Source of the DNA: Halichondria panicea
Lineage: Eukaryota > Porifera > Demospongiae > Suberitida > Halichondriidae
DNA length: 64,000 nucleotides
NCBI RefSeq assembly: GCF_963675165.1
Contig: NC_087385.1
Coordinates: 330,501 to 394,500, forward strand
Reading direction: 5' to 3'
This document shows, piece after piece, positions 1-10,742 of the stretch. The notes below the pieces were generated by a model. It was not told the origin of the DNA. It saw nothing but the letters and a program-made list of their open reading frames with translations, and searched no databases. The position numbers were made by a program, and so were the translations under genes. Numbering within the stretch: the first letter of the stretch is position 1; each line of letters starts with the position of its first letter.

Positions 1-276
1 GGTGTGTTGATGTGCCTGCAAGGATCTGCGGGTATTTCAATGTTGTACCAACAATCACATACTCACTAACTGTATGCCTGAGCACGTCATGACCAGCTAA
101 AGCAATACACAGCTATACAAGTGTGTGTCCAGGTGCATGTACACTGCTCCTAATGGATGGCACATTGTCTGCACTCCAGTTATCAACTTGACTCACTTGT
201 CAGTTGACTAGACTAATAGTTAACAGTATTCTCAGTCCAATGCTTATAATACTATATTTATTCGCCCTGTGTCTAG

Positions 277-441
277 GTGCTGAAGGATTTGCGACTCCTC
301 TACGTGATGGCTGTGAATCACCCTGCTCTCTCATTCAACCAGCGTCAGCTACTCATGTACACATACCTGCAACGAATGGACCTGCTCTTTATAGAGAAGT
401 CAAAGTACTCCTTCTCTGGAAGCTTCTCAGGATCTATGGAG
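277..441 (+). pseudogene. Orphan copy of exon 2 of the ZCCHC14-type gene
   Basis: This 165-nt exon has an intact acceptor (ctag before 277) and donor (gtaggg after 441). It encodes the segment starting VLKDLRLLYVMAVNHPALSF. It is nearly identical to coding exon 2 of the complete ZCCHC14-type gene (48263-48427) and of the truncated copy (36457-36621). The flanking DNA from base 1 corresponds to about 36188 onward. Similarity to the other copies stops near 600, so exons 3-5 (PX region) are missing here and an Atg8/LC3-type fragment follows. The start of this copy lies outside the window. It is most likely a non-functional remnant of the same duplication that produced the other copies, but an upstream exon 1 could exist beyond the edge. 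Confidence 0.8.
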
Positions 442-868
442 GTAGGGAATAATATGGTTGTGAGTATATGAGTCCACCTCTCTCTAGAGTGTTCCCATGT
501 CCATCTTGATTCCTCTATAATGCCTCACTGTAGCCACTCATTAGTGCTAGTATGTCTGTGAGTATTGTAGAGAGCTTTATCACATGTGTAGCATCAATAC
601 AGCTGCTCTGTGTCATATCTTACCTCCCTCATAATTCCTGTCATTCATTGGATGGATATTGATGAGCCTCTCGTTATGGGGACCAACCCTCGAGATGGTT
701 TTATTCAATCGCCATGTACTGGCTCTACCGTTAGTTTTGCAATGGCCTGAAATCTGATAAATAATTCTGTATAATTATAGTATATCATTATTAGGGAGAT
801 CGAATGTGTTGTATTGTATTGTGAGGTGGTGTGACTTGTGTTGTTATTTGTTGCCTCCCTCCCTCCAG

Positions 869-1474
869 TGGCCCAGTTCATGCACGTGCTGAGACAGAGG
901 ATCCAGCTGGGGGCCACTGAGTCCATCTACCTCATGGTCAATGGCCTCACTCCCACCACCAGGTACACACATGCCAGGGGAATGCTATCTAGTGATCACA
1001 CTAGTTGTGTAATGCATTGAAGCTTGTGTATACAATGTAGTTATTGGACACTTTATTAAAGGTTGTGTAATGAAGGCCTATATAGATGTAGCCATTCTTG
1101 CAGCTTTGTTTACTAGGCTAGTAAAGCTTGAGACTATATTGAACCCTGTCAACATGTAAGAGGTCGTGTACAGCATCATTGTAGGCACTGTCTCAAGTAC
1201 CTATGGTAGAATATACACTGCACTCCGTTCACTGTGGTACTGCATGTATACACACAACTTAGCCATTATTAAATGTCCCCTAATGACTGTGTACTTTGAC
1301 CCCCTGCATGTGTTCCCACTAATGACTGTGTACTTTGACCCCCTGCATGTGTCCACACTAATGACTGTCCTCCTCCCTCCCTCCAGCTCGAGCATGTCTG
1401 TGATCTACCAGGAGCACAAGGATGAGGACGGGTTCGCGTACATGGCCTACAGTGGAGAGAACAGTATGGGCTGA
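869..1474 (+). pseudogene. C-terminal half of an Atg8/LC3-GABARAP-type ubiquitin-like protein (copy A, two exons)
   Basis: Two exons, 869-962 and 1387-1474, join in frame (phase 2). Together they encode about 60 residues, including AQFMHVLRQRIQLGATESIY, LMVNG and [19 protein letters not shown]. This matches the second half of Atg8/LC3 proteins, whose typical hallmarks are RRRLQL, LVNG and a YxxxKDEDGFLYMVY block. The chain ends directly on Gly, the residue that is lipidated in Atg8 proteins, with no propeptide after it. The N-terminal half (normally about 55-60 residues) is absent upstream. The first exon needs a phase-1 donor before it, while the orphan exon at 277-441 ends in phase 0, so a simple splice between them would be out of frame. 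A near-identical copy lies at 40701-41540. I read it as a duplicated gene fragment; expression with an exon beyond the window is not excluded. Confidence 0.75.
1270..1386 (+). repeat. Short tandem repeat (about 39-40 bp unit) in the Atg8-like intron
   Basis: Direct repeats of a unit containing taatgactgtgtactttgac and ccctgcatgtgtccacac lie just before the acceptor of the second Atg8-like exon. About three units are visible here. The paralogous intron at 41305-41450 has about four, with small length differences, so the array varies between the copies. Confidence 0.8.
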
Positions 1475-1537
1475 ACTCTAGAGACACTATGAACACTGTA
1501 TAGCAATGTACTCTACCCCCCCCCCCCCCCCCCCCAC

Positions 1538-1602
1538 TAGCCTCGTTCCCAAGAGTCGACCTAGCGTTCAATTGGAGACGGATCGGCCTGGGATCGAGGC
1601 TA
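1538..1602. repeat. Small inverted-repeat element remnant (TAGCCTCG ends)
   Basis: The segment starts tagcctcgttccca and ends ctgggatcgaggcta, which are near-perfect inverted copies enclosing about 35 bp. A sequence with the same gcctgggatcgaggcta end recurs near 60785-60801. It is probably a tiny MITE or an end fragment of a larger element inserted between the Atg8-like fragment and the stray DNAJA exon. Confidence 0.5.
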
Positions 1603-1636
1603 CCCCCCACACACACACACACACGCGCACACACAG

Positions 1637-1828
1637 GAGTTGAAGTGTTTCCTGCCCACAGGACCTGACCCACCAGCACTGGACCCAGAGGCAGAGGAAG
1701 TGGATATGATAGAGAGTGAGGGGACGAGGGTAGTGGGCGGGGCACAAGGGGGTGGAGCCATATACGATGAAGATGAGGAGGATGAAGGAGTGGGCAGGGC
1801 ACAGAGGGTGGGCTGCTCTCAACAGTGA
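1637..1828 (+). pseudogene. Stray last exon of a DNAJA-type (type I Hsp40) gene, copy 0
   Basis: This 192-nt exon follows a poly-C and CA-rich acceptor tract and encodes 63 residues. It begins ELKCFLPTGPDPPALDPEAE, continues with an acidic stretch (YDEDEEDEG) and ends GCSQQ before the stop. The layout is that of the DNAJA1/DNAJA2 C-terminus: leucine-rich start, Pro-rich linker, acidic Ser/Gly tail, then a C-terminal CaaX box, here CSQQ, compatible with farnesylation. The exon is open, but none of the other DNAJA exons precedes it; the Atg8-like fragment ends 160 bp upstream. Related copies close the three DNAJA remnants downstream (10743, 20326, 29528). It is interpreted as a fragment left at a duplication breakpoint. 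Confidence 0.8.
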
Positions 1829-2126
1829 CACTCTTAGGAACTCTATATATTCACCGCTTTGATTGTATTTATGGACTGGTTTTGTGGTTACTGCTATTGT
1901 TCTAATTATGTGAATAACGTTTGCCCATACCACTCATCATAATTATTGTGAACGGTAATATTGATTAGCATGAGACTGAGATAAAGTCAATAGTAATCAT
2001 CATAATAGGAGAGTGCAAACACACACTACAAAAGCCAAAGCTATAAAAATATTATAAAGTAATTAAAAAATCAATAATTAAGAAAAAGACATGTACTAGA
2101 TAGATAAGTGTTCACATTGTTCATAG
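1829..2126. other. AT-rich spacer between convergent genes
   Basis: About 300 bp of AT-rich sequence separates the DNAJA last exon from the stop codon of the minus-strand Kelch-kinase. The same spacer recurs at 10935-11228, 20519-20812 and 29720-30133. It must hold the 3' UTRs of both genes. I see no further gene in it. Confidence 0.6.
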
Positions 2127-5100
2127 TTAAAAGGGTGCTATTTTGTTCAGTTCCACCATCACCTGTGCCATGCTGGGTCGATGGCTGGGCTCTCTCTTAG
2201 TGCAGTGGAGTATCAGCTCGTACACTGCAGGATGCTGCCTCTGTACTTGGAGAATCATGTCTCGATAATGTTCAGCACTTGGGAATCTACTAGCGGTCAC
2301 CTCACAGAGGACAATGCCGTAGCTGTACACATCGATCTTGACAGACTGTCTCAGAGGTGGAGTGAGAGGATCAAAGGCTTGAGGGATGACTTCAGGAGGG
2401 GAGTAGATTATGGCCCCCTCTCCCATCGTATGAGCATGCTGCAGGAAGTTGGCTGAGCCGAGGTCAGAGACCTTCCCCTTCCACTGGTGGTTGGGCATTC
2501 GCTGGAGGAGGACGTTGGGAGCACTCACATCACGGTGGATGATGGGATCGTAGCGCTGGTGCAGGTAGTTCAGAGCGAGGGCAATGTCCATGAAGATCGA
2601 AAGGCGGTTTCCTGGGTCCAGTTGATTCCTCTCGTACGCTTGTCGGAGATTCATGTCCAGAAGCTCGGTGATGATGAGAGGAGGGGACTGGTCAAACACT
2701 GCCCCAATGAACTGCACCAGGTTGGGGTGTCGTACTTCAGCCAAGAGCCTCATTTCTCTCTGGAGTCTCTCTAGATTGCGTGGGTTGACAATGGCAGCAA
2801 AGAGTCGCTTGACGGCCACCGTCACTGTTCCCTCCAGCACCTCCCCCCATCCTCCAGTGCCAATCGTTCTCATCGTGATCACTCTGTTAGCCGGAATCCT
2901 CCACACCTCTGTGTTGTGTGCTGCCAACTCTTTCGTCTTGCCTTCTAACTCCCTCTCTAGAGCTGTGATTCGAGCAGACAGGTCAGCTTCTCTTCTGTTG
3001 GCCTCAGCCAATTCTCGACCTTTCACTTGTAAAAGTAATTGTGTAGCTTGCTCTCTTTGCTCTGCCAGCTGTGCTCTTTCCTCCGCATCTCCATGACGAC
3101 AATTGGCCTCGGTCAATTCTCTAGCTTGTGTAGCTAATTCTCGATCTTTCTCTTGCAACTGTAGTTGGTGGTGACGTTGAGTGTCGTGCTCTCTCTGCTC
3201 TGCTGCTCGTAGCTGTTGTTCCAGAGCCCTCACCCGGTCTCGAGAGGAGTGGTCGCTGGTCTCACTGACTGATGAGGCACGAGCAGTTGCTTGTCTGATC
3301 CTCTTCTCACTCAATCGCTGGGCGGAGCCTCTAGTGTCGTTGTGGACCACATCCACGAGAGTCCACTTCCCAGCCAAGGGTCCAGCAACAGACGCTGAGG
3401 GTCCAGTCAACTCTGTAGGGGGGATTAAGGAACAAATGTAACAGTATATGCATTCAGAGTCATTGACACATGTATTGTGTGTACTTGTCTATCAGACAAT
3501 AGTTGCCATGGCTACATGTACTAGTAGCTGCTCACCAAATCTCAGTATGGTGGTCTCAGCAACTATCTCATTATTCTCTGAAATGCCTCCAAACACGAGG
3601 ACCTCAGTGAGTCCTGGTCCCAGACTGGTGGCAGTGATGGAGTGGTAGGAACGTGGTGTCATTGACTCAGGAGGTGTCACCTGGAGGCACAAAAAATAAT
3701 GCTCTGATAAATAAATGTTGAGTGTACAGTAGTACTGTGTATTCTGAACAGATCATCAGATAATCCATGTACTGTATGAAATAAATATAACATTACAACA
3801 CGAGGAATCTCAAGGCTATGTGTTTTATATTACAGTGACCCTTTACCAAATTATGCCTCGAGGCTACGCGACCGTGTATGGAAGGGACTGTATGACTTTT
3901 ATTACACGCTTGTAACCTTGACAACGTGACATAATACAGTAAAGGTGTGTGTACATAGCACAAGTATTTAACATCCTCCTAGACTTCAAAGTTATTTACT
4001 CTTGTAAATGAACGTCTCGTATCTCTTTATTACGTCCATTTATTACACGTACACTAACAGTTCATAATAAGACAAGACTCACCTCTGTCCACTTGACAGC
4101 GTCAACATTAAGTGTCCACATGTCCCCCAGTGTCTCTTTGCCTTTATCCAGTCCTCCGTACACCAGTAGTTGAGGGTGGTCCTGGCCATAGTTGAGACAA
4201 CAGGCAGCATGGCATGCCCTCTCCACTGGCCATGGCTCTCCCTGTACTGGCTTCACCTTAGTGACCTCCTACACACAGTGAACACACAGTATTGTGCATT
4301 TCAATGTGGCAGTACTAATTCCAACTCACCATGGTATTGAAATTAAACAGGTAGACTTCATTGAGCCTACCACGACGACCAGATTGGATCCCTCCAAAGA
4401 GGACTGCCCTGTGCTGGTCCACCATGGTGAAGGTGAAGTGGGAACAGGGAGGAGGTCTCTCTCCTCTGAGCTCAGGGGACGACCAGACACCTGGAAGTGG
4501 GGGTGGGGCAATTTAGAGAATGGTACAATGTTACATCATCCTTATAACATTGATTGATATGAAAGTGAACATGGTTTCCTATGTGAGTGAGGGTGGGACT
4601 CCGCCCACCAGTAGCTAGATACCCTATAAGTGTATGTAATGAAAACATACAGCGAATGTGCACGTTGACAAAAGTTACCATTTTGTGTGTCAAAGAAATG
4701 GAACTCGTTTGTCCGTCCACTTCCATCAGACCGTCCAGTCTTGGTGAATGCTGATCCTGGTTGTGTGGTGCCCTCAATACCGTATCCTCCAAAGCAGCAC
4801 AGAGTTCTCTCATTCACACGAACAAGTCCACAGAAAGCCTTTTTCATAGGCTGACTACCAGAGGTTTGAACTTTGGTCCACTGGAGAGTGTCCAGATCAA
4901 GCTTGCTCATGTCATTAAAATAAGAAGACCGGTCCTTACCACCAAAGGTGTACAGGCAACGACCTACACAAACAGAACAACCACCATACTTTCCAGGGGG
5001 TAGAGGTCCAGTGGTGGGCAAGAGGCTCCACAGCTCAGTGCTTGGATCATACACAGCAATGATGTTAGACCCCTTCAGTCCTGGACCAGCCCCTCTCCAC

Positions 5101-5189
5101 CTGTAATGGTGTCCGTCAACTGCAGAGAATTGACCAAAACGAGGTGATGGTTCAACTGGAGCATCCATTACCTGCACAGGAGTGATCAT
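2127..5189 (-). CDS. Kelch-coiled-coil-protein kinase, unit I (intact)
   Basis: Five coding exons on the minus strand: 5189-4679, 4490-4330, 4268-4083, 3680-3536 and 3412-2127. All junctions are GT-AG and phases are consistent, giving 762 aa from ATG 5189. Acceptor-like sequence at 5172 leaves open an upstream exon. Residues about 10-335 form six Kelch blades, each with a Gly-Gly ending such as YTFGG, CCFGG, LFGG, VYGG or VFGG. Residues about 393-500 are a Gln/Glu/Arg-rich coiled coil. Residues about 513-760 are a kinase domain of RAF/TKL type with Gly loop GTGGWGEV, VAVK lysine 536, catalytic HRDVSAPN, DLG in place of DFG, and PPE in place of APE. No signal peptide or membrane segment is seen, so it should be intracellular. 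Kelch propellers bind protein ligands, so a scaffold or sensor coupled to a kinase output is a reasonable inference. This architecture matches no named animal kinase family I know. Confidence 0.9.
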
Positions 5190-5351
5190 GAGACAGTGTT
5201 TATGCCATCACACACACACACAATCATTGGTTGAGCCTGGACTAAGATTATGCATGCTAGCTATAGGACCTAACCAGATCAACAACCATCACATGACTGA
5301 CATGAACTCTGTATATCTATAGCAGCAATGAGACACAGCATTTCAACTTAC

Positions 5352-5428
5352 AAGTCATGGACAGTAGAACACTCCCTCAGAGATATCAGAGAGCTGCTAT
5401 TGTTGTTGGAGTTCTGTTGATCTTGCAT
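5352..5428 (-). other. Possible 5' exon of Kelch-kinase unit I
   Basis: On the minus strand an ATG at 5428 opens a short Asn/Ser-rich peptide beginning MQDQQNSNNNSSS and runs into a good donor (gtaagt) at 5351. The same sequence is present in units II and III. The phase does not fit the next Kelch exon (phase 2 against phase 0), so it may be 5' UTR with an upstream ORF, or the start of an alternative transcript. Confidence 0.3.
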
Positions 5429-5850
5429 AACAGCCACGCCCCCACTATTGCAAAGGTTATGAGGAGCCCACTCCCAAATTGCAAAATGGGTGGAGGAGGT
5501 GTAGAGATCTGAAGGTTGTCTAGCGCTGCAGCGCAGGAGTACTAGGAATATTGCACATACAGCTTATACCCATAGGCCTGTCAATGGGCAATATTATAGG
5601 TCTAGGTCTAGTCTAGTTGCAGAGCATGTCCTACAATGTGTAAAGATTGCTCATGACAGTGTGTGTATTTATCATTGTGTAGAGGAGATGTGTTTGTTGA
5701 GTGGGAGCATCCTCCGTCACCACCACTCTCCAGTATCCATGGAGATGACACTATCCTCTTTGAGCTCCTGAGAACTAAATAACATTCAACAGTTGACGAC
5801 ATCGACAATCGACGATGCAATTACGTTAGAATCCAGCCATGGATGACATG

Positions 5851-6012
5851 TGCACAGACTGTGGGGGGTCTGGTATCAAGGTGACCCACCGCCCACTCAG
5901 CCCTGTCATGATGCAGCAGATACAGAGCGTGTGCACAGACTGTGGGGGGTCTGGTATCAAGGTGACCCACCGTCCACTCGGCCCCGGCATGATGCAGCAG
6001 ATACATAGCGTG
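5851..6012 (+). repeat. 81-bp in-frame tandem repeat encoding DNAJA zinc-finger motifs
   Basis: Units start at 5851 and 5932, and the next motif starts at 6013, exactly 81 bp (27 codons) apart. Each encodes CTDCGGSGIKVTHRPL, then a Met-Met-Gln-Gln segment. Unit II carries one full unit (16356 on) and unit III carries three (24546, 24627, 24712; 85 bp between the second and third), so copy number varies by whole zinc-finger modules. Confidence 0.9.
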
Positions 6013-6324
6013 TGCACAGACTGTGGGGGGTCTGATGATTACATAAGAGACAAGGACAAGTGCAAGAAATGTAAAGGAAAGTGTCTCGTGGAAATCAACC
6101 ACAAACAAGCGGTATGAGAATAATTAGAGCACTGCTGTTAGTGAGTCTATGCCAGCCACAATCACTTAGAGACACTTTCCACTGGAATAATTAATATGGG
6201 CTATAATTTATGGACAGTCATGAAATGTGGTCCCAAGTGCCAATTTTTGATAAGCCCAATTAATTTATTTCTGGTTACCTACTTTCAGTGACTTTGTGGT
6301 ATCCTTACTCTTTCAGTTGGTACG

Positions 6325-7323
6325 TTCAACCATTGATAGTAGAGGGAGAGTGATTGGAAACTCCTGCGATTACAGTAAACAACCGCATTGCGCTTGCTCC
6401 GTAAATTATCGTACAACACTACACTCACAATAAATAACAAGTGGCGGTCAAAGCAGTTAGAGCAGCTATTAGCAGCTATTCTGGAGGATGAGGAGTTCCT
6501 ATAGTCTTCCTATTGGACACTCCAAGGTTGAAAGATGGAAAGAAACTGAGGAGAAGATGAAGGACGATATAGATACTATAGTTTAGCTGTGTTTATGTGC
6601 AATGTGTTTATACAATGTTTTAATCATCAATATTCAGTTCATACTTCACATACATGTAAATCATCGTCATAAATGATATGACCAACAGATATATAAACTG
6701 AAAATTAATCTATCTAGTGTCTTGGGTGAGATCAAAAAGGGGTTTTCTGTCTTCGTTCTTACTTAATCTTCGAGGTCGAAACTTCACGGCATCTACACAT
6801 GTACAAAAAGGAAGTTGAGATGGTGGAAAGTAGTTGAAGCCATGCACAATATGAACCCTAGGTAATGATTACCACTAACAATTAAATGCACATATTCATC
6901 CAACACCATGAAATAATTACACAAAATGTGCGCATAAATCGTAACAAAAGATACATTAGGTAAATTTCCTCCATCAATAACCAATAACACAACCTAATAC
7001 ATTGTTCAAGCCATTCAGATGAATGAGTAGGCCTAGAATTAGCTTAACTTGGTCTGAGGAAAGATTCATGAAAGCCTGAAAAATTACACAAAGTGATTTT
7101 TTAACAACAGTAGTAAATTTTTTTTGTCTATTAATTTATTCCTTACTTTTACTGCATCTTCATCACCAGTAAGTATCACTTCCTACTTGCTACGACTTAG
7201 ATATGGCTACTGTGTCGACTAAGCATAAGAAGTGTACTGTTCACTTTCTTTGTTTATCAACAATATTGGCAGTACACATGGTTCAGCGGAAGTGACGTTT
7301 TTACTACTATCAATGGTTCAACC
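6325..7323. mobile_element. TIR element A in the DNAJA intron, unit I
   Basis: The left end reads gttcaaccattgatagtaga and the right end reads tactatcaatggttcaacc, which are inverted copies. The orthologous element in unit III (25137-26169) has longer matching ends, including the ggagagggattggaaac block, so the right end here is partly deleted. Unit II lacks the element. I see no transposase ORF, so it is non-autonomous. Confidence 0.7.
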
Positions 7324-8060
7324 ATAGATTGAACAGTAGGAGGGATTGGAAACGACCATGCAGGCCCCTCTGTGTAAACCGGTGAAACACTCCGCGTTAT
7401 GATTTTGCGCTCGCTTAGTTTTTACTGTACTCTAGTTGTATATTTCAACTGTTTCTAGCTCTCCTATCCACTAGCGATCACTCAGAGGCTGGGAGGTACT
7501 CTAGAGAAGTAAATTTACACCACTGACTAAGTAAATTGTCTTTTACTCCGTTTTTGAGTTTAGCCCATGTCAACTTTTCTCTTTCCCTCCTGTGAAGATG
7601 AAACAGCAAAGACATTGCTTGACTTGGTTATTATGTATCTCAGTGCTATATAGCATGGTTTCATGCTATGGATAAGCTGTACTGTTTATAAACATTTGCG
7701 GTATATAGTCTTGCTTTAGTGTACTTTTAGACACACCACGGGCCTTGACCTCTCACGACTTCATAGTAATAAGGGCTATTCCTTCTTGTATAGCATTTAT
7801 TTGTTTAGTGATAGTGGCTGAGTTGCTTAGTCGACATTTAGAGCTACATTCTCTTTAATTTTTAGAATAATCGTGATCATTAAAAGTGATCAATTTCACC
7901 ATTTCTATGTACAGCACATTGTATGGCAGCAAGACAGGTAATGAGCATGCTGACTATATATATAATCCTTTGTAGTTTTAGCCACGCCCTATAACGCGGA
8001 GTGTTTCACGCAAACATGTTCCTTTCCAATCCTTCCTACTGTTCTATCTATGGTTCAACC
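7315..8060. mobile_element. TIR element B in the DNAJA intron, unit I
   Basis: It begins ggttcaaccatagattgaac followed by agtaggagggattggaaacg, and ends with the inverted copy (cctactgttc, then tatctatggttcaacc). A second inner inverted block, gtgaaacactccgcgttat, is present at both ends. Copies occur at 16746-17989 and 26161-26912. Elements A and B share their outermost GGTTCAACCAT bases, so the right end of A is also the left end of B. No coding capacity is seen. Confidence 0.75.
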
Positions 8061-9378
8061 ATTTTTTCACCTATTTTCGATAACCAAAGATGGTACTAGT
8101 CACGTGATGTTAGCCTATAATTATAATATGTTTCCTACGTGTTACATTATTATTTAACCTCTGAACTCTAAACACTTTATGTCTTGTCTCTTCAGAACAC
8201 TGCTGGTGACGACCAAAGTGACAAGGTAAGTACAACTACTCACAAATGTGTGGTAATCTACTCTCTAGACTGCAAGCACTGTAGAATGGCAGCTCTATCC
8301 ACACATTGTAAGACCTGTGTACCCTGTAATGTTATCATCACCTAATCTCAGCATTACTAAATTGTTGCGATCATATTCAATTAAACGTGAGGGGGGTTGT
8401 AGTTGAACATCTTTTAACAGCCATAACTTTCCTACCGTTGATCCAATGTCAAAAATTATAATTTTCTGAAAGCTTAGAAAGAGACCTTTCAAATGATGTG
8501 TTTCAATCCAAAATTTAGATGGGGCCATAATTTGTCATTTTTCTAATATCCATGGTGTGGCCAAATTGGCAAATAGTTTTATCACTCAAATATAAACTTA
8601 GATGATATCATTTTAAAGATATCTTTCTATATAAGATCAGAATATCAGGAAATCGTTGAAATTTGACTATTGTAACACAAGTTATGGCCACTCAAAGATG
8701 CGCACTACAAAGACACATTAAATACTGTTGCTACCATTAATGTTCATGTCTGACCAGGTTCCAGTGAGTATGGGAATGAGACACGAGAGCAAAAGATTCC
8801 GAGGCATGGCTGATGAGATGCCAGATAGAGAACCTGGGGACATGAACGTCGTCTTGCAGCAGCTGGATCACACCGACTACAGGAGAGTCGACTGTGACCT
8901 GTTTGTGGAGAAGAGCATCAGTTTAAGGGAGGCCTTGTGTGGCTTCACTTGCACTCTGTACCCCCTGGACGGGAGGAACATGGGTGTGTCCAGGTCACCA
9001 GGAGCAGTGCTGTCACCAGGTGAGTAGGTGGCTGGTAGGAGGAGGATTGTGTATAGGGCTGCCTTTGAGAGGAGTGTACATACAAGCTATTATAGTGTGT
9101 CCCAGCCTTACAAGCTGAGGGGACATGTGTTAGGGTTAGGTACCTTAGGACTGTTGATCTGGCAGCTTTAACAAGACTTAGGCTATTTATTATCAAGGGC
9201 GTATACACCCTTGTTATTATCCATGAGAACCAAAGCAACTGAATTGAAAGTGATAGCTAAGAGTACCAGTGTGAAGGAGAGAGGTTCATTGAGGTGTACT
9301 GGCATGGCTGTCTTATATATAGTGACATCCTTCTTGTTCTTCAATACACTGTAGAGGTGGTGTGGCCAAATTGGCAAA

Positions 9379-9577
9379 TACCGTGTAGCGGATATTTCGA
9401 GGGTATAAATGTTTGTGGTTTTTGCTGATCAAGCATCTACCGCGAACATTTATTCCCACGAATTTAATATCGCACACATACACGCTGCAGAAAGACTGCT
9501 ATTCTGAATTCCTGAAAACCTTTCTAACAGTCAATCCGCAAAAGTGTATACCCTCGAAATATACCCGCTATACGGTA
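9379..9577. mobile_element. MITE of the TACCGTATAGCGG family, unit I
   Basis: The ends taccgtgtagcggatatttc and gaaatatacccgctatacgg(ta) are inverted repeats around about 150 bp with further internal symmetry. The same element is in the equivalent introns of units II (19071-19269) and III (27990-28188). Related elements with the same tip are at 58502-58708 and 63642-63871. Confidence 0.75.
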
Positions 9578-9906
9578 GTTTTATCACTCAAATATGAAAT
9601 TTGATGATATCATTTTAGAGAAGAAGCTCTTTCAGATGCTTAATTCCCAAATTTGGAACGGGTCATAATTAGGGTTAGGTATAGGACTTTTGATCTTTAT
9701 TTCCTCACTTCATGTGTATGTATTTATAGTCTTGTGGTCATGTGCAATACTAACAGTGGTTGTGTTGTGTGGGCAGTATTGTACGTAGGTACATGTACAG
9801 TTGCTAAAAAGCTACGAAAACTCTGCCAATCTAATTACAACATACTGAAAGTAGTATCAATTGAGTTTACAATGTGTGTGTACATGTACAGTACAGTACA
9901 GTACAG

Positions 9907-10552
<646 letters not shown>

Positions 10553-10630
10553 TCATGTGATATGTGTGTGCAGTGTAGGCAGCCTCTCAATACACAGGCC
10601 TCCACTGTATAGCAATGTACTTTACCCCCC

Positions 10631-10666
10631 CCCCACACACACCCACACACACACACACACACACGT

Positions 10667-10716
<50 letters not shown>

Positions 10717-10742
10717 ACACACACACCCCCACACACACACAG
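10631..10742. repeat. CA-rich tract before the DNAJA last exon, unit I
   Basis: A poly-C run and an imperfect CA array form the pyrimidine-poor acceptor region of the DNAJA last exon. Equivalent tracts of different length are at about 1506-1636, 20021-20325 and 29431-29527. Confidence 0.85.

Noticed and set aside
2181-3441. Plus-strand open frames opposite the kinase exon
   Set aside because: They mirror the minus-strand kinase coding sequence, recur in every unit only because the kinase recurs, and show no domain of their own.
5688-5780. A possible 5' coding exon of DNAJA (GDVFVEWEHPPSPP frame)
   Set aside because: It shows no J-domain or Gly/Phe-region similarity and no consistent phase to the zinc exon; it is more likely UTR or promoter of the divergent pair.
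5851-6093. A CRISPR-like or satellite array at the 81-bp repeats
   Set aside because: Units are contiguous, coding and in frame with a zinc-finger motif; there are no spacers, and the context is animal DNA.
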